Part shown: piece by piece, positions 20,947 through 30,856 of the stretch | How the letters are laid out: each line of letters begins with the position of its first letter | How positions within the stretch are numbered: position 1 is the first letter of the stretch | DNA from: Alkanindiges hydrocarboniclasticus | Lineage (GTDB): Bacteria > Pseudomonadota > Gammaproteobacteria > Pseudomonadales > Moraxellaceae | Reading direction: 5' to 3' | DNA: 37,280 bases | Assembly: GCF_001982605.1 (NCBI RefSeq) | Contig: NZ_MLCN01000047.1 | Coordinates: 1-37,280, forward strand | The notes under the pieces: model-generated | The model's input: the letters and a program-made list of their open reading frames with translations, nothing else | Told to the model about the DNA's origin: nothing | The model's database searches: none | Program-made: the position numbers and the translations under genes

Positions 20947-22962
20947 TTAAAAGTTAAAGAGATCACTATGCGCTAAAGACGATTCATCTTTAGTAAATGG
21001 TTGATTCCATTTAGTTGTGTAATTTTTTAATAAAGTTTCAAATTCTTTAAATCGATTAAAATCAAAGATAGCATTTACTACATTGGATGGTAGACCAATA
21101 TCTCCACGTTTACTAATGGGAAGACCATAAATGGGTGAAATCATTGGGTTTAGAGAGAATTTTCGATTAATTTTCAAATTATTCCTATTAGGTCTTCCAT
21201 TTTTGATTTCAAATATAAATGAGTAATTTAGTGCACTTTGTAGAGTTTCTTTAGATTGTTTTGTTAATTCTTCATCTGAAAAACTAATTAGTAATGGGGA
21301 AACTTCTGGAATATTTAAAGCAAATCTAGCTACACGTAATAATTTACATATATTTTTAACAGCATCTCTAGCAAGATCTGAAGGCCTTCCAAAATTTGAA
21401 TCCTGTTCAAATATAAATCTCGCAGAGTCTAGAACAGCTTTACTTTGGTCTTCTATAGATAATGGTTCTCCATTAATAAAATCTATATTTTTGAATCTTG
21501 CTAAATCGTATGATGCACCTAAAATACTAAGTAAGTTTCGAGGGTTGCCAGATGACATTTCAATAAATGTATCAAGACCAGCATAAATCATGGGTTTGGA
21601 AGACTCTTTATTTAATTGAGCAATTAAGTCCTTTCTCCAACTAGAATATGAATCTCTATAAGACTTAATGCTAGGATCTCTAGGATCTTTAATAAATAAA
21701 GTACAATCATTTTTGATTTTATTTGCTGTAACTAAATAAGATTCATTGCTTTTATATTCTTTTGCAAATCTAAGGATATTATGCTTTTTTAAAATTATTG
21801 AAAAATCATTAGTTAAAATATTTAATAATTCCTCAACGTCATTAGGTTCTATAATGTTAGGAATTTCTTTAAGAGTTTCAATAAAATTATTAATAAACAT
21901 TAAATCTTTTTCACTTTTAAAGTTTAAATAATCAATAAATTGTTCATAATGATTATTTTTATTAACTTTTTCAAAACAGTTAGATAAATTGAAATCATTA
22001 CTGTCAATTATTTTTTCATAAACTAATCGCTCTTTAACAAATGAATATGCAAAGTCTTTGTAGTTTGAAACTTCTTGAAGAATATCATCTAAATATGTTT
22101 TTTTAAATTCAACATCTTCTCTGTTTTCTTCACCTTTTCCAATGGTACTATATGTTTTAAGAGCATAAAGCCTGCCACTTATTCTAAAAGTAACACTACC
22201 AGAGCTATATCTAATTAGGGTATTAATAATCTCTTGTTGACTTTCAGTATAAAAATTTTCTATTTCATCAATTAAATAAAGGAGTGGTATATTTTTAAAT
22301 GAAGGATGCCAAATATCTATTGCATTTTTAATTTTTATAGAAAAAGTACCTAGCGAAAATGGTGGAATTATATCTAAGGATTTAGTAAATGCATAAGCAT
22401 TAATTGCATTATCAATAGCTTTTAACTGTTGATGAATCCAATTTTTAACAGAATTTAGATCAATTAGACTTGAAAATTCATCTTCATTGAGAACATAAGT
22501 GGATAATAGTTTGATAAAATCATGATTATTAAATTTAACATTAGGTGTAGTTTTTTCTATATCGATTAATATCGATAATAAGTCTTCAGCTAATTTCAGT
22601 TCTAAATGAACACCAAAGAGTTGTTGCCATTTTGAGGTATCGATATCATTTAAGGAAATGAACCGACTCGCATCTAATGCATTTGCTCTTAAGAATACAC
22701 CTAATGACTGATGTTGATTTACAATAGCTAAGCCAGTTAAATTTGAATTTCTTAATTTTGTTGCATTATAAGAATAATGACGAAGTAAATGTGTTTTTCC
22801 TGTCCCTTTACCCCCTAAAATAAATTTGGATTTTCTTAGAGTCGGTTCTATGACAGCCTCAACAAAATTGTCACTTATATCGATCCAGAGTTTATTAATT
22901 TCTTCGTCAGAATAATCTGATGCTTTTGCAAATGAGAAGGGATTCGAATTTATCATATTCAT
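20947..22962 (-). CDS. ORC/CDC6-like AAA ATPase of a conflict operon
   Basis: A 671-residue P-loop ATPase. Walker A is LGGKGTGKTHLL (about 49-60), Walker B is PLLYLIDEIENF (226-237), and a sensor-1-like strand follows at SVTFRISGRLYAL. FIEMSSGNPRNLLSILGASYD further on matches the sensor-2/lid type of STAND/ORC-CDC6 ATPases, after which a C-terminal helical, possibly winged-helix region is expected. ORC/CDC6-like ATPases in bacterial conflict systems are thought to be DNA-associated switches that control effectors. Its start overlaps the stop of the phosphoribosyltransferase-like gene (ATGA). The subfamily name is from memory of related annotations. Confidence 0.75.
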   Translation of the reverse strand: MNMINSNPFSFAKASDYSDEEINKLWIDISDNFVEAVIEPTLRKSKFILGGKGTGKTHLLRHYSYNATKLRNSNLTGLAIVNQHQSLGVFLRANALDASRFISLNDIDTSKWQQLFGVHLELKLAEDLLSILIDIEKTTPNVKFNNHDFIKLLSTYVLNEDEFSSLIDLNSVKNWIHQQLKAIDNAINAYAFTKSLDIIPPFSLGTFSIKIKNAIDIWHPSFKNIPLLYLIDEIENFYTESQQEIINTLIRYSSGSVTFRISGRLYALKTYSTIGKGEENREDVEFKKTYLDDILQEVSNYKDFAYSFVKERLVYEKIIDSNDFNLSNCFEKVNKNNHYEQFIDYLNFKSEKDLMFINNFIETLKEIPNIIEPNDVEELLNILTNDFSIILKKHNILRFAKEYKSNESYLVTANKIKNDCTLFIKDPRDPSIKSYRDSYSSWRKDLIAQLNKESSKPMIYAGLDTFIEMSSGNPRNLLSILGASYDLARFKNIDFINGEPLSIEDQSKAVLDSARFIFEQDSNFGRPSDLARDAVKNICKLLRVARFALNIPEVSPLLISFSDEELTKQSKETLQSALNYSFIFEIKNGRPNRNNLKINRKFSLNPMISPIYGLPISKRGDIGLPSNVVNAIFDFNRFKEFETLLKNYTTKWNQPFTKDESSLAHSDLFNF

Positions 22963-23966
22963 GATCTCACAGAGCCATAATTTTTTTCAAATCTTTTGAA
23001 AATAGGAAACCAAGAATTACTCATTTCAGGTATATAACCGTCTTTCCAAAAGACTGGTAAAGTATTATTAGGAGTATTGTGAGAAAATCCGATTAATAAT
23101 TCACAATCACTATGACCAAATGGATTTGAATAAAGAGGAGAGCCATAATGTTCGATTATTTTTTTAAATTTTTCCATATTAAACCACTCAACTTTTTTGA
23201 AATATCTGGCTCCAGAAGTGCAACTTTTGAAACTCTCATCTAGTTCAAAAAGACATACAGCATTGCCATTAAACACATTAGGATCGTTAAGAACTTCTAA
23301 ACCTTGAGTCGTAGAAAATATTGATATGAAACTAATTTGAATATCTGGATTATTTTCTCTAATATTCGCAAGAGTATCTTTTAAATAGCCTGTTATTTGT
23401 GTTCCCCCTCCTACAAAGTCATCAAAAAAAACATATCGTTTAATATTAGTGTCTCTGGCAATCCATTTAATTTTACCATTTTCATCTGATTCAGCACTAA
23501 ATGCATGATAAAGATCTCTGAATAAAAATTTTTTTAAATCATTAACTTGTCTAAAAATATATAATAAATGTGCTCCACTTTCGGCAGGATTTCCTACACT
23601 GATAAAACGTGATAATTTTAATTCTTCATTATATAAATTATTCAAGACTTCAAAATTAGTGGTGTGATGGTTTGCTTTACGTAGTTCATGAATAATAGGT
23701 GTACGAAAATAATCACGATACAGAGATATTAGCATTTCTCTAATCATGCGCTGGCTAAAAAATATAAACTTTGAGAGAGCTAAAGTCATGTATAGCTTTT
23801 CTTCTTCTTCACTCAGTATCTGTCCAGTAAATTGAGATAGCCATACTTCAATCTGTGGCATTTTTATTGCGTTATCCCATATATCTGAAGCTAAAATCTT
23901 TAACTTAGATTCTATTTCTAGATAATCAGCACTGGAAAAAAAGTCAGTCATATTTTTACTTTTCAA
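22959..23966 (-). CDS. Phosphoribosyltransferase-like protein of a conflict operon (PRTase-CE type)
   Basis: A 335-residue protein. RYVFFDDFVGGGTQITGYL (about 177-195) is the PRPP-binding loop of type I phosphoribosyltransferases (hydrophobic strand, DD, then Gly/Thr-rich loop). FISVGNPAESGAHLLYIFRQ (about 121-140) precedes it, as an inserted substrate loop might. The N-terminal 110 residues are helical and not part of the core fold. Such predicted PRTases in defence loci have no assigned substrate; they could make or cleave nucleotides or base-modified signals. It overlaps the methyltransferase gene by 11 bases and the ATPase gene by 4, implying a complex or a fixed expression ratio. Confidence 0.75.
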   Translation of the reverse strand: MKSKNMTDFFSSADYLEIESKLKILASDIWDNAIKMPQIEVWLSQFTGQILSEEEEKLYMTLALSKFIFFSQRMIREMLISLYRDYFRTPIIHELRKANHHTTNFEVLNNLYNEELKLSRFISVGNPAESGAHLLYIFRQVNDLKKFLFRDLYHAFSAESDENGKIKWIARDTNIKRYVFFDDFVGGGTQITGYLKDTLANIRENNPDIQISFISIFSTTQGLEVLNDPNVFNGNAVCLFELDESFKSCTSGARYFKKVEWFNMEKFKKIIEHYGSPLYSNPFGHSDCELLIGFSHNTPNNTLPVFWKDGYIPEMSNSWFPIFKRFEKNYGSVRS

Positions 23967-25371
23967 ATACTAAAACGGTTTCACGAGAAATTATTGATGC
24001 TGTTCGGTTACGTTTTGTCATTAACCCTCTAGATTTAATATCATCGATAAGAAGCAGTTTCAACTGTAACCCATATTTTTTAAAACAATAAGTCATAAAC
24101 TCATCGTTTCTTAGTGTTTCACCACATACCTGATTATTGCCTAAGACGAAGACGATACGTCCTTTGGGGGCTAAGATTCGTGAAAGCTCCTGCGACACTT
24201 GTTCCATTTCGATAAGATACTTTTGTGTAATTCTAGCTCTAGTTTTATTAGTTTGAGCTATTTTCTCAATAAGACACTTATAGTTTTCTGGTAGATTCCC
24301 TCTGTCCAAGCACAAGGGTTCTGATATTAGATGTTCTCTACCTATAGACTTTTCTTCTAAAGATCTCAGTCCTTGAGGTGGAGCAAAGCCTAACCAGTTC
24401 AATGAAAGACTAGTAGATCTTATATATTTTTGTGCACTGCCATATGGTGGAGAAGTAATAATTAGTGGTACTGAATTATCTGGCATCTTAGTAGTTAGAT
24501 TATAATCTTTAAAAATATCCCTAGCATCTATCCCAACCTTTAAGGCACTAATTCTTTTAGGAAATTGAGCATTAGTTTGTCTAATTCGCTCGATATTTGC
24601 ATCTACATTGCTTTCAAACTCTCTTATGACATTAAGATTTTGTATCCAGTCTAATCTCTTTTGAATTCGCTGATTGGTGACTTCTGAAAATTTTTCTTTA
24701 GTTTTTAAACGTACAGGAACACTAATGGCGGGATCTGCAAAGCTAATTTTTTTTGCCAAAGATGAAAAACAAACTTTGAAAAAGTCCTTTTCATCGATTT
24801 CGTCAATTTCGTTTATAGCTCTTAAAATAATTTCTAATTTGGTTTTATGTTCTGGTAAATACCATAGATGTGAATTCACGACATCAACTGAAGTGGCTTT
24901 GTTGTATCTTTTAGCTTTTAATAGAACTTTTTCTTTAATTTTTATTAATTTATCAATCGAATAAGGTGTTGTTTTCACCTTAGCAATTAATAAGGCAAAA
25001 GGGTTTGCATCAGCAACCAAGGGTAAGAATCCCTGCATAGATGATTCTAAAGCTACTGTACCTGAACCACAAAATGGGTCTAACACAATTTTATTTTTTA
25101 AATTAGTATGAGCTTTTAAAAAAAAATTAATTATGTGGGGAAGTAACTTTGCAGGGTATGGGTGAATTTGATGTGTCAACTGATCACCAGCTTTTAACCA
25201 ATAAACAAGTTTTCTAAAATCGACATTAATTGGAGTTTCAGTAATGGCATACTCAGAAATCATTTTATCTAAAATTCTTTGAACGTACTCATCCTTCGGG
25301 GGAGAGTCTTGAAGAATATCAATTTCATATTCATCAGCAGTCATGTATCTATTGATATTCAACTCACCCAT
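23956..25371 (-). CDS. DNA methyltransferase (N4/N6 amino type), first gene of the four-gene operon
   Basis: A 471-residue methyltransferase. HQIHPYPAKLLPHIINFFL (about 68-86) precedes motif I DPFCGSGT (98-105, S-adenosylmethionine binding); motif IV TSPPYG (306-311) is the catalytic amino-methylation motif. The order (I before IV) and the SPPY type point to adenine-N6 or cytosine-N4 methylation. A segment of about 200 residues between the motifs is large enough for target recognition. No endonuclease gene is present next to it, so self-marking for the downstream ATPase/PRTase module is a possible role. A GGAG box lies about 12 nt before the ATG. The operon promoter should lie in 25372-25488, which has AT-rich hexamers but no clear pair. 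Confidence 0.88.
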   Translation of the reverse strand: MGELNINRYMTADEYEIDILQDSPPKDEYVQRILDKMISEYAITETPINVDFRKLVYWLKAGDQLTHQIHPYPAKLLPHIINFFLKAHTNLKNKIVLDPFCGSGTVALESSMQGFLPLVADANPFALLIAKVKTTPYSIDKLIKIKEKVLLKAKRYNKATSVDVVNSHLWYLPEHKTKLEIILRAINEIDEIDEKDFFKVCFSSLAKKISFADPAISVPVRLKTKEKFSEVTNQRIQKRLDWIQNLNVIREFESNVDANIERIRQTNAQFPKRISALKVGIDARDIFKDYNLTTKMPDNSVPLIITSPPYGSAQKYIRSTSLSLNWLGFAPPQGLRSLEEKSIGREHLISEPLCLDRGNLPENYKCLIEKIAQTNKTRARITQKYLIEMEQVSQELSRILAPKGRIVFVLGNNQVCGETLRNDEFMTYCFKKYGLQLKLLLIDDIKSRGLMTKRNRTASIISRETVLVFEK

Positions 25372-25488
25372 TTAAAAGATTGAACTCCATGAATTTTAAA
25401 GAAATCTAACATAATGAAGAGCAGCTTAAATTATTAGGCATATTTGGGCAAGTTAATCTTAATTAAGATTCTCTATAACTGTGAAATC

Positions 25489-26089
25489 TCAGTTTTTATT
25501 TTTATTGATGAAGATGGTACTAAGTCTAGTTGACCAGTTTTTTAGTTCAGATTCTGAGATCTTCTGACGTTTACTGTCCATTCTAGGATGGTTTAACGTA
25601 CTATTTTTAGAGCTAATATTTTTAAAGATGCCTTTTGGCCAACGCAAACATTGAGTGACGACAAGCTCAAGAACTTTGGCACGATCAGTTTGGTTCCATT
25701 GATTCATGTCTTTAAGTGACAAAACACGAGTCGAAAGAGGTTTTTTATTATCGGATGTATCTACTTCTAAGATCACGATATTTTGGCCATTATATTGAAA
25801 ACTAACTTCTGCCACACATCTAAGATTTCCATCAGTTTTTATATGTTTGGAGTGACCTTGAATGTTGGGTAGTTTATGGAGTTGAAATCTAAAATTTTTA
25901 ACAGGATGCTCTTCACAAAACAAATCAATCATTTGTTGAAATGCTGAGAAACGATCAAGATACAAATGAAGGTCTTCAGTTTCATCTTCAATACCATTAA
26001 ATTCAGCAGAGGGCATACTACCCTCAGAAATAGGCTCGTTGGTGCTAACTTCCGATGCCGTATTAGTGGATGGTAAGTCTTGATCTTTT
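25489..26089 (-). pseudogene. tnsE: tnsE 3' fragment (Tn7-like transposition protein)
   Basis: About 197 codons open from the ISL3 transposon edge; the first internal Met is at 26016. NGQNIVILEVDTSDNKKPLS followed by TRVLSL and a later CLRWPKGIF match, as I recall it, the C-terminal domain of TnsE, the Tn7 protein that directs insertion to replicating and conjugating DNA. TnsE is normally about 500 residues, so roughly 60 percent is missing, cut at the transposon end. In Tn7-type elements cargo genes follow tnsE, which is where the four-gene operon lies. The family call is from memory and should be checked. Confidence 0.7.
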
Positions 26090-26111
26090 GGCTATTTGCA
26101 TTATATGGTTG
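26090..26111 (-). repeat. Left terminal inverted repeat of the ISL3 transposon
   Basis: It reads GGCTATTTGCATTATATGG and continues with TTG. It contains, on the minus strand, one copy of the 16-bp motif CAACCATATAATGCAA (26096-26111), the same motif that is repeated four times at the right end. It overlaps the transposase stop codon. Confidence 0.85.
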
Positions 26112-27450
26112 AAATTAGTTCTTCATCTAAATATTCATCACCGCCATACAATTCAACCAAGGTTGGAATATAAGCGCCATATTCCAACTTAGTTTTCTCT
26201 TGCTTGGTTGGAAATGCAGTTAAACCCTCATAACCTTCGGTTGATTTTAATGAAGATGATGGAGTCTTTAAAGTTGTAATAGATCGAGCCACTTTGTTAT
26301 ATAACATTTTTGCTCGAAGCACCTCAAGGGTATATCCTCGTCCCATTCGATTTGCGACCCTTGTAATACCATTATGCCCCTCAGTATAAGCATTGGTAAT
26401 TCTTATTGGCGCATCCCAATAGGTAAATATATCCTCAAAGTGATTATTCACAGTTTTAGCAACGTCACGGAAAGACTTTAAATATTTGGGAATACTGCTT
26501 TCCCATTCATGAAACCTTTGTATGGCATCGTCTTTGGTTGTTGCTTCATAAATATTATAAAACTGCTCTTTGAGGTCATAAGCTTCCTTAAATTCAGGAT
26601 GCCATTTTTCTAAATTTCCTAAAATTCTTTGTTGATCTTCGGTCAATGAATTTGGTCGTCTAAGCAGTATCCACCGTAAATGTTTTTTCATATTCAGTCG
26701 GGCATCACGGTCCAAACTACTTTGTAAAGCTATACGTTCAGTGTCTAAAGCTTCACTTGCCATTCTCACCACATGGAACTTATCAATAACCAACTTGGCA
26801 TTTGGTAGGTGCAGACGGAATGACTTTTTGAAGGGTCGCCACATATCACTACAAATCCATTCTACTTTGTCTGTATCAGGCAGTTTGGCGAAGTATGGTA
26901 TCAATGTATCTTGAGTTCTTTCAGGCAACATATCATATAAGCTGTTCATCGCTAGGTTAGTAATGACACAACGATATGAACCCATCAGCATTAGTTCATC
27001 AATACCCATAATCGTTGGAGTTTCAAACTTTACATCACGTTCTAATTCCTCCACGAAATCAAGCGTAATGTTTTTAATGGTGTTCACGACTACACCCGTA
27101 TCTTCGGCAAGCTGTGTGAAAGTTCGATCTAAGCAACGCTTGCGTACTTGCTGAATCAGCCGATGGGTCGCTCTGCGTTTTTCATCTAAGAAGCTGAGTT
27201 GAGGGGTAATCATGCTTTTGCATTCAGAACAGCGATAGCGTGTTCGTATCACCTCAATTTTTACTGGCTGCATCTGCAAGGGGGTATCAGCAAAATGATT
27301 GATACGCTGACCGTGCTTATATAAGCGTCCACTGCATTCAGGACATGTTTCCAAATGCTCACCGCTTGACTGTACGGTAATCATAATACAGCCATCTTCA
27401 TTACGGTAATCTATCGGCTGTACACCTTCCAGTTGCAGAATATCAATCAT
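26101..27450 (-). CDS. ISL3-family transposase
   Basis: A 449-residue transposase of the IS204/IS1001/IS1096/IS1165 group. The N-terminal zinc-binding region has CPEC (about 36-39) and CSEC (about 73-76). A helix-turn-helix follows (CLDRTFTQLAEDTGVVVNTI). The DDE domain shows GIDELMLMG (first D), ICSDMWRPF (second D) followed by KLVIDKFHVV, and TEGHNGITRVANRMGRGY (E). It is full-length and intact. The gene starts 12 bases after the hsdR stop with CGGAG as ribosome binding site, so it may be transcribed with the hsd genes, tying transposase expression to the passenger operon. Confidence 0.93.
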   Translation of the reverse strand: MIDILQLEGVQPIDYRNEDGCIMITVQSSGEHLETCPECSGRLYKHGQRINHFADTPLQMQPVKIEVIRTRYRCSECKSMITPQLSFLDEKRRATHRLIQQVRKRCLDRTFTQLAEDTGVVVNTIKNITLDFVEELERDVKFETPTIMGIDELMLMGSYRCVITNLAMNSLYDMLPERTQDTLIPYFAKLPDTDKVEWICSDMWRPFKKSFRLHLPNAKLVIDKFHVVRMASEALDTERIALQSSLDRDARLNMKKHLRWILLRRPNSLTEDQQRILGNLEKWHPEFKEAYDLKEQFYNIYEATTKDDAIQRFHEWESSIPKYLKSFRDVAKTVNNHFEDIFTYWDAPIRITNAYTEGHNGITRVANRMGRGYTLEVLRAKMLYNKVARSITTLKTPSSSLKSTEGYEGLTAFPTKQEKTKLEYGAYIPTLVELYGGDEYLDEELISTI

Positions 27451-27462
27451 TCCAATACTCCG

Positions 27463-30400
27463 TTATGTTAGACGATGCACATCAATGGTTTCACCATCTT
27501 TAAGCAATTTATACAGCACCTTGATCACATTCTGCATCGCTTGTGCATCGGTCTTGAGCAACAATGCTGATAAGTCTTGATGTGAGGTCAGTGCTTGAAT
27601 AATTGCGCCTTTCGTTGCTGATGGCAAATTACCTTGCAAGGCTGTGGATTCAGGATTATTTTCAATCTGAGCCATCACTACATCGTTATTGCGTAGAATG
27701 GTTACTAAATGATTGATGTACACCACCTGTTCTTCACGGGTAGAAATATCCCCAAAGGTCTGAGCAATCAGCTCGATCACTTCTTTGAGATAAGTCATTT
27801 TGTTTGGCTGTAAGTCACCGTTCGCTGTGCCTTGGATGGGGGCTAAAGGTTGAGGTTCATCCGCTTCGGGATGATCGGTATCATCGGTTTTAAGTTTCTT
27901 TTTAAAGATGCCAAAGCCAGTCAGTACCAAGCCTGAAATATCAATTTCTTTAGCAGACATACCATTTAATCGTTTGGATAAGAGCTTGGTAAATGCCGAG
28001 AAGTTTTCAAGTTCAGGATCGCCAAAGTCAATAAGCTGTGCCACATAGGAATAAATACGGCTAAACTTATCCAAATTGCCCTTAAAGCGCATCAAGGTTT
28101 GTAATTCTACGTCTAACTGCTTGCGCTCAAATTCCGCTTTTTCTGCGCCTTCATCATTGCCGTCTGCTTTGGCTTGATCAAATGCGGTTTCCTGTAGCTC
28201 AATCGCCTGTTTGAGCATTTTCAGTTTTTGGTTAAACAGGCGGGCGACACGATCGGTTGCTTTAAACAGGTCGGGATGTGTGGTTTCTTTGAAATCATGA
28301 TTACTAATATCGCGGATAGTTTTAAAACGAGCTGCTTTAAACTCCTCCAAATCATCTTCGGTAATCAGATCAAGTTCTTCAATATTATCTTTGATGGTAT
28401 AAACCACATTCGGGTCTTGTACATCCACCATTGTTGCCCCGTTATCGTACTTTTTGAAGCACTTTAAAATCCATTCAGGGTCATTTACAAAGTCAATTAC
28501 AAAGGTTTGATCTTTGCCAGTGGTGGTACGATTTAAGCGTGACAAGGTTTGTACCACTTCAACCTCATTGGCAATGACTTTATCAAGATACATGGCGCAG
28601 AGTTTGGGTTGGTCAAAACCTGTTTGGAATTTATTCGCCACTACCATTAAACGATATTCAGGGCGGTCAAATGCGATGCGTAAATCAGAATTAGGTGCAT
28701 CGGCATTCATATTGGCTTCGGTAAATTCAGCATCTTCACCAACTTGAAATAGCGCCCCGTTTTCGGTATCACCATCTGCTTCATGGCTAATCTGTTTGCC
28801 CGTGAGCTTACCCGAAAATGCCACCAGGACACGGTAGGCACTGTATTCAGGGTTATCTTCAATATATTTTTCCAAGGCAATTTTATAACGTGCTGCCGCA
28901 GGGCGTGAACTGGTCACGATCATGGCTTTGGCTTGACCATTAAGCAAATTGGCAACATTGTGGTGAAAGTGTTGAATAATAAACTGCACCTTTTGCGTGA
29001 CATTGGTCGCGTGTAAAGCCATCCAACGGGCTAAGGCTTTCTTGGCTGCTTTAGAATTGACCCGTTTATCATCATCAACAGCTTCACCGCCAAGTTTAAA
29101 AGCTGTTTTATAAGGCACGTAGCCTTGCAGTACATCTAAAATAAAGCCTTCTTCAATGGCTTGACGTTGCGGATATAGATGGAAGGATTCAGGCAAGTTA
29201 TCATCACTGGCAGGCTCACCATTTTTAGTGCGCCCAAACAGCATTTTAGTCGAGTGTTTTGGAGTTGCAGTAAAGGCAAAGTGACTGATGTTTTTGGACT
29301 GTACACGCGCTTTTTGAATCTGCTCAAGCAATTCCTCAACAGTCAGGTTAGCCATTGCTTCACCCGACTGCAATGCCAATGTCGCTTGCAGTTTAGATGC
29401 TGTTGAGCCTGTTTGCGAGGTATGTGCTTCATCAATCACAATACCGTAGTTACGGTCGCTTAAACTGGTATTGGTCAGAATCGCTTCCATCACATGCGGG
29501 AACGTCTGAATGGTCACAATAATGATCTGTTTATTGGACAACAGTGCATCTTCAAGCTGTTTGCTTTTCGATTTGCCTGCATGTTCTTTGTCATCACGAT
29601 TAATTGCAGCAATTAAGCCTTTCTGATGGTCTAATTGTTGAATGGCTTCCTGTAACTGGTCATCCAGTACCGTTCGGTCAGTGACGACAATGACGGAGTT
29701 ATAAAACGGTGTACCGTCATTGTGACGCAAACGTACCAGTGAATGACACACCCAAGAAATCGTAGAGGTTTTACCTGAGCCTGCGCTGTGTTCACATAGA
29801 TAATTCAGTCCTACGCCTTTTTCTTGCACATCGGCAATAATTTTATTCACCGCATCAAACTGATGATAACGCGGGAAAATCAGGCGTTCCTGTACCGTCC
29901 AATTACCATATAGATCGACTTTGTTTTTCTTTTCCACGTAGACAAAATTATGGAAAATTTTCAGCCAATTATCACGTTGGCAAACATAATCCCAAAAATA
30001 CGCCACTGGATAATCTTCACCTTTGGCTGAATCCGCAGGGGGGTTGCCTGCATGTCCCTGATTACCTTTATTAAACGGCAAGAAATAGGTGCTTTCACCA
30101 TCTAAAGCGGTGGTCATGGCAATTTCAGATTCAGACAAGGCAAAATGCACAATTGCACCACGCTTGGGTGTTAGCAATGGCTCTTTACGTCTTGTTTTAG
30201 GGTCTATCGGCTTACGGTCATTTTTATACTGCTCAATGGCATCTTCTAAAGACTGGTTAAACTCGGTCTTAATTTCTACCGTTGCCATTGGCAAGCCATT
30301 AATAAAGAACACAAGGTCCAAAATGCCTGCGTCTTTGGATGGATGATATTTGAGTTGTGGAACAACACGTAGGATATTGGCGTTGTAGCGGTCAATGACA

Positions 30401-30747
30401 GCTTGATTGCGTCCATCTTCGGGTGCGCTTTCACTGAGGTCGATTGTGCCTGCGCCCGCCATGCTAAAGCCATTCCGAAAGATATGGATTGTACCTTTCT
30501 TATTCAGTTCATCATCCAAGCGATCGATGATGCGTTTTTCGGTATTACTACCATTCAGTGCTTGCAGTTTTTCCCACTTTTCAGGCTGTGTTGCTTGAAT
30601 CCATGTGATTAAATCTTCGGGATAGAGTGCATATTCGGTATGATAATTTTTACTTTGCCCAACCACCCAACCTTGCGCTTGCAGTTTTTGCACAATATAG
30701 GCTTCTAAGTGACTTTCATAATGGGCTTTGTCTGCCAAAATATTCAT
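27463..30747 (-). CDS. hsdR: Type I restriction enzyme, endonuclease/translocase subunit HsdR
   Basis: A 1,094-residue HsdR, full length. The N-terminal PD-(D/E)XK nuclease has ILDLVFFINGLPMATVEIKT (D144, E158 and K160 by my count). The superfamily 2 motor carries Walker A HSAGSGKTSTI (320-330), DEAH (439-442), the FTATPK motif III, ANKFQTGFDQP motif V and QTLSRLNRT motif VI. A C-terminal helical domain would contact the methylase core. HsdR translocates DNA using ATP and cuts unmodified DNA far from the recognition site. It follows hsdS after 109 bases, which is a larger gap than within hsdM-hsdS. Confidence 0.96.
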   Translation of the reverse strand: MNILADKAHYESHLEAYIVQKLQAQGWVVGQSKNYHTEYALYPEDLITWIQATQPEKWEKLQALNGSNTEKRIIDRLDDELNKKGTIHIFRNGFSMAGAGTIDLSESAPEDGRNQAVIDRYNANILRVVPQLKYHPSKDAGILDLVFFINGLPMATVEIKTEFNQSLEDAIEQYKNDRKPIDPKTRRKEPLLTPKRGAIVHFALSESEIAMTTALDGESTYFLPFNKGNQGHAGNPPADSAKGEDYPVAYFWDYVCQRDNWLKIFHNFVYVEKKNKVDLYGNWTVQERLIFPRYHQFDAVNKIIADVQEKGVGLNYLCEHSAGSGKTSTISWVCHSLVRLRHNDGTPFYNSVIVVTDRTVLDDQLQEAIQQLDHQKGLIAAINRDDKEHAGKSKSKQLEDALLSNKQIIIVTIQTFPHVMEAILTNTSLSDRNYGIVIDEAHTSQTGSTASKLQATLALQSGEAMANLTVEELLEQIQKARVQSKNISHFAFTATPKHSTKMLFGRTKNGEPASDDNLPESFHLYPQRQAIEEGFILDVLQGYVPYKTAFKLGGEAVDDDKRVNSKAAKKALARWMALHATNVTQKVQFIIQHFHHNVANLLNGQAKAMIVTSSRPAAARYKIALEKYIEDNPEYSAYRVLVAFSGKLTGKQISHEADGDTENGALFQVGEDAEFTEANMNADAPNSDLRIAFDRPEYRLMVVANKFQTGFDQPKLCAMYLDKVIANEVEVVQTLSRLNRTTTGKDQTFVIDFVNDPEWILKCFKKYDNGATMVDVQDPNVVYTIKDNIEELDLITEDDLEEFKAARFKTIRDISNHDFKETTHPDLFKATDRVARLFNQKLKMLKQAIELQETAFDQAKADGNDEGAEKAEFERKQLDVELQTLMRFKGNLDKFSRIYSYVAQLIDFGDPELENFSAFTKLLSKRLNGMSAKEIDISGLVLTGFGIFKKKLKTDDTDHPEADEPQPLAPIQGTANGDLQPNKMTYLKEVIELIAQTFGDISTREEQVVYINHLVTILRNNDVVMAQIENNPESTALQGNLPSATKGAIIQALTSHQDLSALLLKTDAQAMQNVIKVLYKLLKDGETIDVHRLT

Positions 30748-30856
30748 GCGATTCCCCTAATTTTTAATTCTGTTGTAATGCGTGTTGCCAAAACGGGGCT
30801 TGATGCCATAAATCAGGCATTCCCATATTGGCTTTAGATAGTGTTTGCTAAAAAAT

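Noticed and set aside
25395..25430. TAACATAATG resembles part of an Acinetobacter XerC/D (pdif) site.
   Set aside because: Only one arm matches over about 10 bases; the second arm and spacer of a 28-bp site are absent.
30748..30856. Short peptides in the hsdS-hsdR gap (8 and 20 codons, the second starting MGMPDLWHQ).
   Set aside because: Too short, in different frames, and without a clear ribosome binding site; possibly remnants of an older gene but not supportable.
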